DNA of 64,000 nucleotides, taken from the NCBI GenBank assembly GCA_021201295.1, contig JAJQFE010000065.1, forward strand, positions 1 through 64,000, in the 5' to 3' direction. Under the pieces are notes generated by a model, which saw only the letters and a program-made list of their open reading frames with translations, did no database searches and was not told the origin of the DNA. The first letter of the stretch is position 1. The number at the start of each line of letters is the position of its first letter. The stretch comes from Tannerellaceae bacterium. Its GTDB lineage: Bacteria > Bacteroidota > Bacteroidia > Bacteroidales > Tannerellaceae. Of the stretch, positions 18,608 to 27,750 are shown piece after piece. Made by a program: the position numbers and the translations under genes.

Positions 18608-19367
18608 CTAAAGGAAGGTGTAAACAGGTTTCCGTACCCGACTACCATATATAGTTCTATTAGAATCGAGGAAAGTAGCGAGTGCCTCCGGAGATACTCT
18701 TTGAGTTAAAAAAATTCAGGAAGTTTTTTCTTTCTCCCCTCCTGGGATTTTACATAAATCAGCTTTTATCTCTTGCAAACCTTCTCTATTCCTTTCTGCA
18801 TAAGGGTTTGGAGCGCTTGAGATGGCAGTTTTTTATCTTTTGCACTTTTTTATCTCAAGCAGTTGAACCGGTCTTTCCGGCTCCATAGAAAAACTTCAAC
18901 CAAACCCACAAACAGCCCTTCCCGGATACGGCTTCCTTAAGGAAAAGATACAAGCTCTTCACCCTCTATTCTCCGGCCTTCCGCCAGGGGACCGACAGCC
19001 CACGGCGAAGGGACGAACAGCACCCCGCGGAGGGCCCAACAGCCCGCCACCGCGGGCCCAACTTTTTGATGGAAGCAAAGCAGAAACTAATAAGCATCAA
19101 TCTATGTAAACTACTTTTCAGGTATATTTTATTTTTAAAGTAGAAGAGTAAATAGCAGGTTGGATAGAAAGAAAACCATGATTCCCGTCAGCCAGTTACC
19201 CATCCACCCTGTCCGGAATATCAAAACTATCAAAAGAGGTTACATGTCATACCCATGTTGTCTGCTAAAAAGCAGAATTATAAAAAATACAGGGGAGAGG
19301 AAGAAAAGAAGTAAAATTTACCATGCCTTACATGGTTCCCCCTCCCCCGGAAAAGTGTAGCCTCCTT
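18608..19367. other. 760-nt gap without a supported gene
   Basis: I see no convincing gene on either strand. The gap holds a 9-bp inverted repeat (GCTTGAGAT 18815-18823, ATCTCAAGC 18852-18860) near T-rich stretches that could end xerD transcription. It also holds the G+C-rich 22-nt tandem repeat listed separately. Short open stretches (e.g. 18682-18888, 19160-19360) lack ribosome sites and family likeness. Confidence 0.6.
18988..19062. repeat. G+C-rich 22-nt degenerate tandem repeat
   Basis: Three full 22-nt units (18988-19009, 19010-19031, 19032-19053) and a 9-nt partial (19054-19062) each start GGG(A/C)C and share an (A/G)ACAGC core near position 8. The array is strikingly G+C-rich in a moderately A+T-rich gap. 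Units adjoin with no spacers. It has no obvious reading frame. Confidence 0.7.
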
Positions 19368-21374
19368 TTAAGAAAAAAGTTCCTGATGTTTGATCAGAGG
19401 TACGATCCTGCTAATTAATTCATCGCCTAATGCCTGTTTTTTCTCAATATGTTCTTTTACGGCTATCACAAACGGATTATTTTCAAAATCACCCCTTACT
19501 CCTTCAAAATCCTTTTGTTTTTCTTCACGGGAACCATCTACGCCAAAACCCGTCATGGAAGTCAGGGAAAACTCTTTCCGGGCATCTTCATATAATAATT
19601 CATCTAAGCCGATTACTGACTGTTGCCACTGTTTAACCAAACGTATAATCTCCTCCGGAGTAATGGTCTGCAGATCTACTCCATAATAAGATTCTATTTT
19701 CTCATAGGCCCAGGTCCATTCCCGGAAATAATATTTCTGATACTCCTGTTCAAAAAAGTCTTCTATCTCCTGTAAAGAGACGATCATTCCCTCCTCTATC
19801 CGGTTTAACAGGATTTCCAGTGTATTTTTAGGGATGATCAGTCCGGACAGGTCCAGCCATTCACCGGATCCGTTTGTCTCTTCAGTAGCCAATTGCTGTC
19901 GGACCTCCCGGATGGACTGAAAGGGAGTATGCTCCAGCCGTTTGATCAATGAATTTCCCAGAAACTTATCGATTGCCATCCGGTATAGTTTCAGACCGTT
20001 CCGCAAAGAAGTTCCTTTGATCCGGGTATTCTGGTAGTAATAGATCTCTGAGGTTTCCCCCACTAATGCCTGCAACTCTTCCAGGATCTCTACTGCCTTC
20101 ATCATTTTCCGGATTGTATAAGGGCTTAACAAGTTATAATTGATCTTATCTAAAAGAACAGCATCCGTACGTTTATCCCGCTTCGGCCATTTCTGGGCAT
20201 CCCGGATGGTTCCCGCACTCCGCAGATTGACTCCCGGAACCAAATAGGTTTCATCATCTTTTCCTATCAGATAAGAAAAAGGGATATCCGACGTATTACT
20301 GTGATGATGGTGGCGATTCATCACCAGAGAAAAAGCTCCGATCCGTGCCGGCCAGAGAATATAGGAGTCACTGGTCATTTTGGAACCTCTTTCCACAATC
20401 CCCTGGTGGATCGGCCCTAATTTGTACATATGGTTACTCTGGTTCGAACCGCTGCCGGCATTCAGGAACGAATACATTCCGGCAATCAGTAAACTGCTTT
20501 TATGCATCGAAACGGTGAAAGGGCCGGCAAAAATAGCACACGCCTCCCCGTTCTCAAAAGCACAATTACTGAAAAGTAGTGAATCATGGGCGGAAAAATT
20601 ATGAGTAACATGGCAGGCCTGGCCAATAAAACAGCGTATGATCTTAGCCGCATCTGAAACCACCGCTCCGGAAGAAATAATAAAATCCTGTGCAATCACA
20701 CTGTCTCCGATAAAAACCGGAGCTTCCTGATGACTATTCACAGAACCATTCTCCAAACGGGTACTGTTTTCAATCACTGCATAGTCGCCGATTCTTACAT
20801 TCCGAATGGTTCCGGCATTGATTATTTTTACCTCTTCTCCGATCATCCCATACTCAGCAGAGATCCGTCCGGTATACTCACTGATTAATTCCTGGAGGCG
20901 ACCAATCAACTTCGGACGATGGCGATACAGGGCAATAATATAAGCCAGGGAAGCCGACAGGCCATCATATATAGGTACTTCCCTACCTCCTGTTTCATTC
21001 AGTACGGAGACCTGCACATTATTTCCAAATGTAGCTTTTCCCTCGGTTACTATTTTATTGACATGCTGGATAAAACTATTCTTTCCAATCCGGTAATTAG
21101 CAATATAGTTCTGCACGTTTTCAATCAGGACATTATCTCCCACCACACAATTATGAAGGGTTGCCCGCCTGATACCACTATGTTTTTTCAATCCTCCCGG
21201 TAATTCAAATACTTTCCGAAAAATTCCCAGTTCCACTGTTCCTGAAAAACAGACTTCCTGCACATGTTTCGCATCAAATGTTTCAGGAACCCACACCTGA
21301 TTCCAATCATCCGCACAACATAGTTGAGACTGCAACTGTGCAATCTCTTCCGAACGTAAATTTCTTTTTGCCAT
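19368..21374 (-). CDS. DUF4954 family protein (left-handed beta-helix-like)
   Basis: 668 residues, intact. The first two thirds contain hexapeptide-like turns (VVGDNVLIENVQNYIANYRIG, VRIGDYAVIENSTRLENGSV, CFIGQACHVTHNF) typical of a left-handed beta-helix as in acyl- and nucleotidyl-transferases. The last third is helical (from about residue 430). The family is conserved in Bacteroidales and has no proven function to my knowledge; a sugar-nucleotide or acyltransferase-like role is inference from the fold. It lies 10 nt downstream of hflX on the same strand, so the two probably share a transcript. Confidence 0.85.
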   Translation of the reverse strand: MAKRNLRSEEIAQLQSQLCCADDWNQVWVPETFDAKHVQEVCFSGTVELGIFRKVFELPGGLKKHSGIRRATLHNCVVGDNVLIENVQNYIANYRIGKNSFIQHVNKIVTEGKATFGNNVQVSVLNETGGREVPIYDGLSASLAYIIALYRHRPKLIGRLQELISEYTGRISAEYGMIGEEVKIINAGTIRNVRIGDYAVIENSTRLENGSVNSHQEAPVFIGDSVIAQDFIISSGAVVSDAAKIIRCFIGQACHVTHNFSAHDSLLFSNCAFENGEACAIFAGPFTVSMHKSSLLIAGMYSFLNAGSGSNQSNHMYKLGPIHQGIVERGSKMTSDSYILWPARIGAFSLVMNRHHHHSNTSDIPFSYLIGKDDETYLVPGVNLRSAGTIRDAQKWPKRDKRTDAVLLDKINYNLLSPYTIRKMMKAVEILEELQALVGETSEIYYYQNTRIKGTSLRNGLKLYRMAIDKFLGNSLIKRLEHTPFQSIREVRQQLATEETNGSGEWLDLSGLIIPKNTLEILLNRIEEGMIVSLQEIEDFFEQEYQKYYFREWTWAYEKIESYYGVDLQTITPEEIIRLVKQWQQSVIGLDELLYEDARKEFSLTSMTGFGVDGSREEKQKDFEGVRGDFENNPFVIAVKEHIEKKQALGDELISRIVPLIKHQELFS

Positions 21375-21384
21375 GTGTTATTTT

Positions 21385-22599
21385 TTATTCTTCTGTGTCA
21401 TATTGCTGAAAAAGGAAATCATTATACAGGAAGCGGGTCACATGGATCTGTTTCACCCGTTCATACAGCATTTCCTTTAAGGCATCTATATTGGTACGGT
21501 CTTTGGCTGAAATAAAAATACAGTTATCCTGCATTTTACTCATCCAGGTCCTTTTCAACTCTTCCAGATCCACATTCTCACGGGTCCGGAGAGTCAGATC
21601 ATCCTCTTCTTTAGGTATAAACGTAAATGCATCTATTTTATTGAAAACCATCATCATGGGTTTTTCCGTGTGATCGATCTCTGCCAGGGTTTTATTGACC
21701 ACTTCGATCTGTTCTTCAAAAGTCGAATGTGAAATATCCACCACATGTACTAACAAGTTGGCTTCCCTTACTTCATCTAAAGTGGATTTAAAAGATTCCA
21801 CCAGTTCCGTAGGTAACTTACGGATAAAACCTACTGTATCAGACAACAGGAACGGAAGATTCTCGATAATTACCTTCCGGACTGTGGTATCCAGCGTGGC
21901 AAAAAGTTTATTTTCTGCAAAGACTTTACTTTTACTCAACAGGTTCATCAGCGTAGATTTGCCGACATTGGTATATCCGACTAATGCTACGCGAACCATC
22001 TTACCCCGGTTTTTCCGCTGAACGCTTTTCTGTTTATCGATCTCTACCAGATCTTCTTTCAGTTTAGCAATCTTATCCAGGATAATACGGCGGTCTGTTT
22101 CTAACTGGGTTTCCCCCGGACCACGCATACCAACACCCCCCCGCTGCCTCTCCAGGTGAGTCCACAAACGGGTCAGGCGGGGAAGCATATACTTATATTG
22201 TGCCAGCTCTACCTGCGTTTTTGCATGGGCAGTCTGGGCACGTTTGGCAAAGATATCCAGGATCAGGTTGGTCCGGTCCAGTATCTTTACCTGTAGCTCT
22301 TTTTCTATATTCCTCAATTGTTTAGGAGAAAGTTCATCATCAAAGATCACCAGTCCGATCTCATTCTCCACGACATATTCCTTGATCTCCTGAAGTTTCC
22401 CTTTGCCGACAAAAGTAACCGGATGGGGATGATCCAGATGTTGGGGAAATTTTTTAACCGTCTGTGCACCTGCCGTATCCGCCAGAAATTCCAATTCATC
22501 CAAATATTCTTTTACTTTCTGCTCATTCTGTTGCGGAGTGATCAGACCAACCAACACAGCCTTCTCAGTCTGAGCTTCAGATATTACAAATTCTTTCAT
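21385..22599 (-). CDS. hflX: GTPase HflX
   Basis: 404 residues, intact. The N-terminal HflX domain includes LDRTNLILDIFAKRAQT and RGGVGMRGPGETQLETDRR. The G domain has G1 VALVGYTNVGKSTLMN, G2/G3 LFATLDTT and LLSDTVGFI, and G4 NKID. HflX splits stalled or hibernating ribosomes under stress. The ATG 22599 overlaps the stop of a possible 37-codon gene (ATGA), hinting at coupled translation. DUF4954 follows. Confidence 0.93.
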   Translation of the reverse strand: MKEFVISEAQTEKAVLVGLITPQQNEQKVKEYLDELEFLADTAGAQTVKKFPQHLDHPHPVTFVGKGKLQEIKEYVVENEIGLVIFDDELSPKQLRNIEKELQVKILDRTNLILDIFAKRAQTAHAKTQVELAQYKYMLPRLTRLWTHLERQRGGVGMRGPGETQLETDRRIILDKIAKLKEDLVEIDKQKSVQRKNRGKMVRVALVGYTNVGKSTLMNLLSKSKVFAENKLFATLDTTVRKVIIENLPFLLSDTVGFIRKLPTELVESFKSTLDEVREANLLVHVVDISHSTFEEQIEVVNKTLAEIDHTEKPMMMVFNKIDAFTFIPKEEDDLTLRTRENVDLEELKRTWMSKMQDNCIFISAKDRTNIDALKEMLYERVKQIHVTRFLYNDFLFQQYDTEE

Positions 22600-22709
22600 A
22601 CAAATAATTCTTTATTAAAGGTAGTATGGAACCCGCAGATAGTAAATGTCACCCAGGCTATTTCTCTGTTTTTCCTCCACATAGCCTTTCGCTTATATGC
22701 TTGTTTCAT
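22596..22709 (-). CDS. Possible 37-residue small protein coupled to hflX
   Basis: ATG 22709 opens a 37-codon frame (MKQAYKRKAMWRKNREIA, then WVTFTICGFHTT), basic at the N-terminus. Its TGA overlaps the hflX ATG as ATGA. A TATCTTTG box (-7 consensus) lies 4 nt upstream of the ATG, so a transcript would start at about the ATG and be leaderless. The arrangement is suggestive, but the frame is short and I recognise no family. It could equally be untranslated hflX leader. Confidence 0.35.
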   Translation of the reverse strand: MKQAYKRKAMWRKNREIAWVTFTICGFHTTFNKELFV

Positions 22710-22886
22710 ATCACAAAGATAAGCAATTCCATTATATTGTTGGCTGATAGATCATAGTACTTCTTTATTCATCTCTTTTCATAATAACAATTATCCGGTC
22801 AAACAGTTGTGACCTCCTCCGTAAGTATCCCGTGATTTACCTCTTAAAACAGGGATTCCGGTATAAAGAATTTCATGGAATTTTAG

Positions 22887-22894
22887 TACGTTTG
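22887..22894 (+). promoter_or_regulatory. -7 box for sir2-ogt
   Basis: TACGTTTG matches TAnnTTTG, 25 nt before ATG 22919. The remainder of the 22710-22918 gap shows nothing else that I can support. Confidence 0.55.
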
Positions 22895-22918
22895 TCCCCA
22901 GGAAAATCAAAAAAGAGT

Positions 22919-23611
22919 ATGAAGAAATTAGTGGTGTTAACCGGAGCAGGCATGAGCGCAGAAAGTGGAATTTCTACCTTCCGTGATTCAGATGGATTGT
23001 GGGAAAACTATCGGGTAGAAGAGGTAGCTACTCCGGAGGCCTTTACCAGGCATCCGCAGGTAGTCCTGGATTTTTATAATCAACGTCGCCGGCAATTACT
23101 TACCTGCGAACCTAATCTGGGACATTACGGATTAGCAGCGCTGGAAAAGGATTTCGATGTAGAGATCATTACACAGAATGTGGATGATCTCCATGAAAGA
23201 GCCGGGAGTTCCAACGTGCTACACCTACATGGAGAACTAATGAAATCCTGTTCCGTCAAAGATACCGGGACTCCTTTTGATATCCCTCCGGAACATCCGG
23301 ACATTCATATAGGGGATACAGACAGTAAAGGAAATCAGTTACGTCCTTTTATTGTTTGGTTCGGCGAAGCTGTTCCTATGATCGACCAGGCCATCCGCTT
23401 AGTGGAAGAGTCGGATATTGTAGTAGTCATAGGTACTTCCCTGAATGTGTATCCGGCAGCCGGCTTATTAAACTACGTTCGCCGGGGACAACCAATCTAT
23501 CTTATAGATCCTAAAGAGGTCAATACTTACCGGACAGATATACATTTTATACGGGCAGGAGCTTCTGAAGGAGTAAAACAATTAACCGAATTATTAAAAG
23601 ACCTCCCATGA
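22919..23611 (+). CDS. cobB: NAD-dependent protein deacylase, Sir2 family
   Basis: About 230 residues. It has VVLTGAGMSAESGISTFRD (NAD-binding GAGxS...GIxxFR), TQNVDDLHERAG, the catalytic HLHGE, VVWFGE-type IVWFGEAVP and VVIGTSLNVYPAAGL. It removes acyl groups from lysines using NAD; the lack of the usual paired zinc cysteines marks it as a class III-like short form (CSV remains at the first position). I start at ATG 22919 because the upstream in-frame ATG at 22832 gives an unlike-family leader and lies before the -7 box. Its TGA overlaps the ogt start (ATGA). Confidence 0.88.
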   Translation: MKKLVVLTGAGMSAESGISTFRDSDGLWENYRVEEVATPEAFTRHPQVVLDFYNQRRRQLLTCEPNLGHYGLAALEKDFDVEIITQNVDDLHERAGSSNVLHLHGELMKSCSVKDTGTPFDIPPEHPDIHIGDTDSKGNQLRPFIVWFGEAVPMIDQAIRLVEESDIVVVIGTSLNVYPAAGLLNYVRRGQPIYLIDPKEVNTYRTDIHFIRAGASEGVKQLTELLKDLP

Positions 23612-24078
23612 ATCCCATAGAAACCACTTACTACCATAGTGCTGTCGGATGGATCCGGTTACAGGCAACAGCCAGCCATCTGTGCAGTACGAAAGCAATG
23701 GCTCCTCCTTCAGAAGAAGAAGTCCACGAACCGACCTCTCCTATTTTAAAGGAAGCAGTCTGCCAGCTAAAAGCATATTTCGCAGGAGAACGTCAACAGT
23801 TCGATCTTCCTTTACAGCAATCCGGCACTCCTTTCCAACAAAAAGTCTGGCAGGAATTACAAAAAATCCCGTATGGAGAAAAAATATCCTATCAGGAACT
23901 TGCCTGCCGGATAGGAAATCTGAAAGCCTGCCGTGCCGTAGGATCAGCCAACGGGGAAAATAATATTTTCATTCTTGTTCCCTGCCACCGGGTAGTCCGG
24001 TCAACCGGCCAGGTAGGAGGGTTTGCGTACGGCAGTGAGATGAAAGAGTTTTTACTACAACTGGAACATAAAAAGTAA
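23608..24078 (+). CDS. ogt: Methylated-DNA--cysteine S-methyltransferase
   Basis: 156 residues. The C-terminal domain has TPFQQKVWQELQKIPYGE, the recognition helix ACRAVGSANGEN and the acceptor motif LVPCHRVV with the reactive Cys, then GFAYG. It repairs O6-alkylguanine by transferring the alkyl group to itself. It overlaps the sir2 gene by 4 nt (ATGA), indicating coupled translation and a small two-gene operon. It is intact, without an Ada regulatory domain. Confidence 0.93.
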   Translation: MNPIETTYYHSAVGWIRLQATASHLCSTKAMAPPSEEEVHEPTSPILKEAVCQLKAYFAGERQQFDLPLQQSGTPFQQKVWQELQKIPYGEKISYQELACRIGNLKACRAVGSANGENNIFILVPCHRVVRSTGQVGGFAYGSEMKEFLLQLEHKK

Positions 24079-24382
24079 TCCCTTAACTTTACTCTGTTCT
24101 TTTAACTTTAGGGCTGATAGACTATATTAAAAACAGATATATAGGTTATCTGACCAGAATATACATGACAAGCTAATGGATAGCTTTTTTATTATGCTTT
24201 TCTAAAAAGTAAATAATTCTCTATTTTCAGTTTTTATTCTTCTCTGTTTCCACCTATATATCAAAATCATTTTTACATTACAACCTCTATGAAAGCAATA
24301 ATTTGTCCAATACAATCCAATCCACAAACAAAAACATTATAATCATAAAACACAATTATAATTATCAAAAAGACATATATTA

Positions 24383-24413
24383 TTTGCATAATAAAATAAA
24401 ATGCATACTTTTG
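24383..24413 (+). promoter_or_regulatory. Complete Bacteroidota promoter for the SusC/SusD locus
   Basis: TTTG at 24383-24386 and TACTTTTG at 24406-24413 are separated by 19 nt, the classical -33/-7 arrangement. The predicted transcript begins near 24420, giving a leader of about 140 nt before ATG 24560. Confidence 0.7.
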
Positions 24414-24478
24414 CCTTTAAATAGCATCTTTTAACAATAGGTGTCACTTATAGGAATAGATTATTATAGCCACTAATC

Positions 24479-24518
24479 CTAAAAAATATTTTTAGTTAAA
24501 GGCAGTCCTGACAGGACT
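24479..24518 (+). promoter_or_regulatory. Two palindromes in the susC leader
   Basis: CTAAAAA/TTTTTAG (24479-24495, 3-nt centre) and AGTCCTG/CAGGACT (24504-24518, 1-nt centre) sit in the untranslated leader, 42 nt and more before the start codon. They could fold as RNA hairpins or bind a dimeric regulator. The short loops argue for DNA binding. Confidence 0.45.
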
Positions 24519-24559
24519 TTACAAATAGGAACTCTTCTACTAATATAAAAAAGGTGTTT

Positions 24560-27500
24560 ATGAAAAGGCAAATTATTTTTTATTATGCTTATTAGGGAGC
24601 ATAGGAAGTATTCGGGCTCAATCTACCCAGGTGACAGGAACTGTTATTTCTACAGAAGACAGAGAGCCTATTATCGGAGCTTCTGTCATAGTGAAAGGAA
24701 CTACTACCGGAACGGTAACAAACTTTGACGGGGCTTTTGCATTAACGGTTCCTGATGGTTCTAATACTTTGATTATTTCTTATATAGGGATGAGAACTAC
24801 TGAAGTAGAAGCTAAATCCATACCCCATATAACAATGGACACTGATTCACAAAATATCAGTGAAGTCGTAGTTACAGCAATAGGTATTACCAAAGAGAAA
24901 AAGGCGTTGGGTTATGCAGTACAGGATGTAAAATCCGAACTTCTGACCCAGGCAAACAGTAATTCTTTGACAGGAGCACTCCAGGGAAAAGTATCAGGAG
25001 TAGAAATCACTCCTTCCAGTGGTATGCCAGGAGCATCTGCAAAAATGGTCATCCGTGGTTCCCGTTCTTTTACCGGTGACAATACTCCCCTTTATGTAAT
25101 AGATGGTATGCCTATTAATTCAACCTCAGACTGGTCCACAGAAAGCTCTGTCTCCGGAACAGATAATGCCAATAGAGCTTTTGATATTGATCCAAATGAT
25201 ATCGAAAGTGTAAATATTTTAAAAGGTCAGGCAGCATCTGCCTTATATGGAATGCGTGCATCTAATGGAGTGATTATCATTACTACCAGAAGCGGTAAAG
25301 GAGCACAAAAAGGGAAGCCTCAGATATCCTATTCCTCAAATGTTTCTTTTGATAAACTTGCCCAAAAACCTCAGGTACAAACTACATATGCTCAGGGATC
25401 AAACGGAATATTTGGTCCATCAGCCTCTACTACCTGGGGACCTAAAATTGCCGATCTTCCGGACGACCCCACATATGGAGGAAATAACCATGGATATCCC
25501 GGGGAATATTATGTTCCACAGTTAGCTGCCGGCTTAGGGGTGACAATGGATGATCCGGATGCATGGGTAACTCCTCAGGTATATGATAATATTGGTGGTT
25601 TTTCCAGGTAGGTCATACTTTTAATAACTCTCTGAATGTACAACAAGCTAATGATAAAGGACATTATTCTTTTTCACTGGGTAATTCATATCAAAATGGT
25701 ATTATACCGTAAACAGGTTCTAACCGGTATAATGCAAAATTAAGTGCTGAAACTCAATTACATTCCAACTGGACAACAGGTTTCAGCGGTAATTTTACCC
25801 AATCCAAAATCACTAAAATGCCTGGAGCCAATGATGGATTGATCGCAACTGTGTTTCTTGCACCTCCATCTTATGACCTGATGGGAATACCCATTCATGC
25901 GTATGGAGATCCGTATACACAAACGAACTACCGTGGATCCTCTGGTTTCGGAAATCCCCTTTGGCAAGCACAATATAATGAATTTTCAGAGAAGAACCAA
26001 CGTTTTTTCGGAAATGCTCATGTAAACTATAAAACAAACTTTGGATCAGAGGCACATACGCTCAATGTAAAATATATGTTAGGTACAGATACTTATCAGA
26101 TTAACTATACTAATATGCAAAGTTACGGCCATCAGGATGGGCAAGGTTCAATTAATCTCAGAGGATACACTGTGACCTCTTTTAATTCATTATTAACAGC
26201 AACTTATGAATGGAGAATCAATGAAGATCTGATTTTCGATGCTTTACTGGGAAATGAATTTGTGGATAATTACAAAAAATATTACAGACAACAAGGGACT
26301 GATTTCAGTTTTTCCGGATTTAATCACATGAATAATATCCTAACCTATGTAAATACGGAAGAAAGAACCCGAAATCGTACAGTGGGATTTTTTGGTAGTG
26401 CTTCTTTAGCTTATAGAAATATGCTTTATTTAAATGTAACAGGACGCAATGATTATATTTCAACCATGCCGACAGGAAATCACTCATTCTTTTACCCTTC
26501 TCTTTCTGTAGGATTCATTTTAACAGAATTGGAATCCTTGCAAAATGATATCCTTACTTTTGCCAAAGTAAGAGCATCCTATGCAGAAATTGGAATGGCT
26601 GCAGAAGAATACTTTGCAGATTACTATACAAAGGGGACATTTAGCGGAGGTTTCCTTTCAGGGATTACGATTGGTTATCCGGTAAACGGACAGGTAGGAA
26701 TAAAAAATCCACTACAGCATATGATCCCAATCTCAAACCGCAAAATACCCGTTCCTATGAAATAGGAACAGACCTGACTTTTCTGAACGGTTTAGTCAGA
26801 CTGAATTATACTTATTCCCGCCAGGATGTAAAAGATCAAATATTTAGCATTCCTTTACCATCATCTACAGGTATCAGCTATTATTTCACTAATGGAGGTG
26901 AACTATATACCAATGCACATGAGATCACTTTATCTGTAAATCCCATCCGCACTAAAAATGTAGACTGGAGTTTTGCATTTAACTTCTCTAAAATAGATAA
27001 TTATGTAAAAGAATTGGCGGAAGGAGTTGAAAACATATTTTTAGGTGGCTTTACCTCTCCGAATGTACGGGCAATGATGGGAGAAAAATATCCAGTTGTC
27101 TATGGTACCATGTATCTAAGAGATGATAATGGGAATCTAATTTTAGATGAAGATGGAATGCCACAAGCCGGTGGGTCGGGAGTAATTGCCCGTGTTTCAC
27201 CCGATTTCCAATTGGGGCTTAATACCACATTAGAGTTATTTAAATTCAGGCTATCTGCAACCTTTGACTGGAAACAGGAAGGTCAAATGTATGCAGGAAC
27301 AGTTGCCATCCTGGATCAAAACGGTATTAGTAAACAATCAGGGATAGACCGGGACAGAGGTTATATCATTTCTACAGGAGTACAACAGATCGATACCCAA
27401 GCAGATGGTACACCCATTTACAGTGAAGTACGCGATATCCAGATAGAAAACATTCAGGAATACTATGACAATAAATATGGGATTAATGAAGGTATGTGTT

Positions 27501-27733
27501 ATGATAACTCTTTTATCAAATTACGTGAAATCTCTTTAAGTTATCCGGTTCTGAAAAAAAGGAATATTGAATTATCAGTCAATGCTTTCGCACGAAACAT
27601 TTTAATATGGTCAGAAATTGATCATATTGATCCGGAAACTTCACAGGGAAATAGTAATATGAGTGGAGCTTTTGAACGCTATTCTTTGCCCCAGACATCC
27701 AGCTATGGATTTGGATTTAATTTGAAATTTTAA
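24560..27733 (+). pseudogene. SusC/RagA-type TonB-dependent outer-membrane transporter, four lesions
   Basis: About 1,058 residues if repaired. The signal peptide is recovered by adding one T to the run 24576-24581 (MKRQIIF to LLCLLGSIGSIRAQ). A carboxypeptidase-like beta-sandwich (TGTVISTEDREPIIGASV), the plug domain (QGKVSGVEIT, then LYVIDGMPI and ASALYGMRASNGVIIITT) and the barrel follow. Further lesions are T-run loss at 25599-25603, TAA 25710-25712 in IIP*TGSNRYN, and loss of C near 26718. The end FGFNLKF is the aromatic barrel terminus. It pairs with the SusD-like lipoprotein downstream to import an oligomer; the peptidase neighbour suggests peptides, an inference. Confidence 0.85.
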
Positions 27734-27750
27734 TCAGATAAAATTATACA

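Noticed and set aside
18682-18888. Possible small gene after xerD
   Set aside because: Low-complexity F/L-rich reading, no ribosome site, and it overlaps an inverted repeat with T-rich flanks.
18988-19062. CRISPR array
   Set aside because: Units of 22 nt adjoin directly with no unique spacers, and there are no cas genes in the window.
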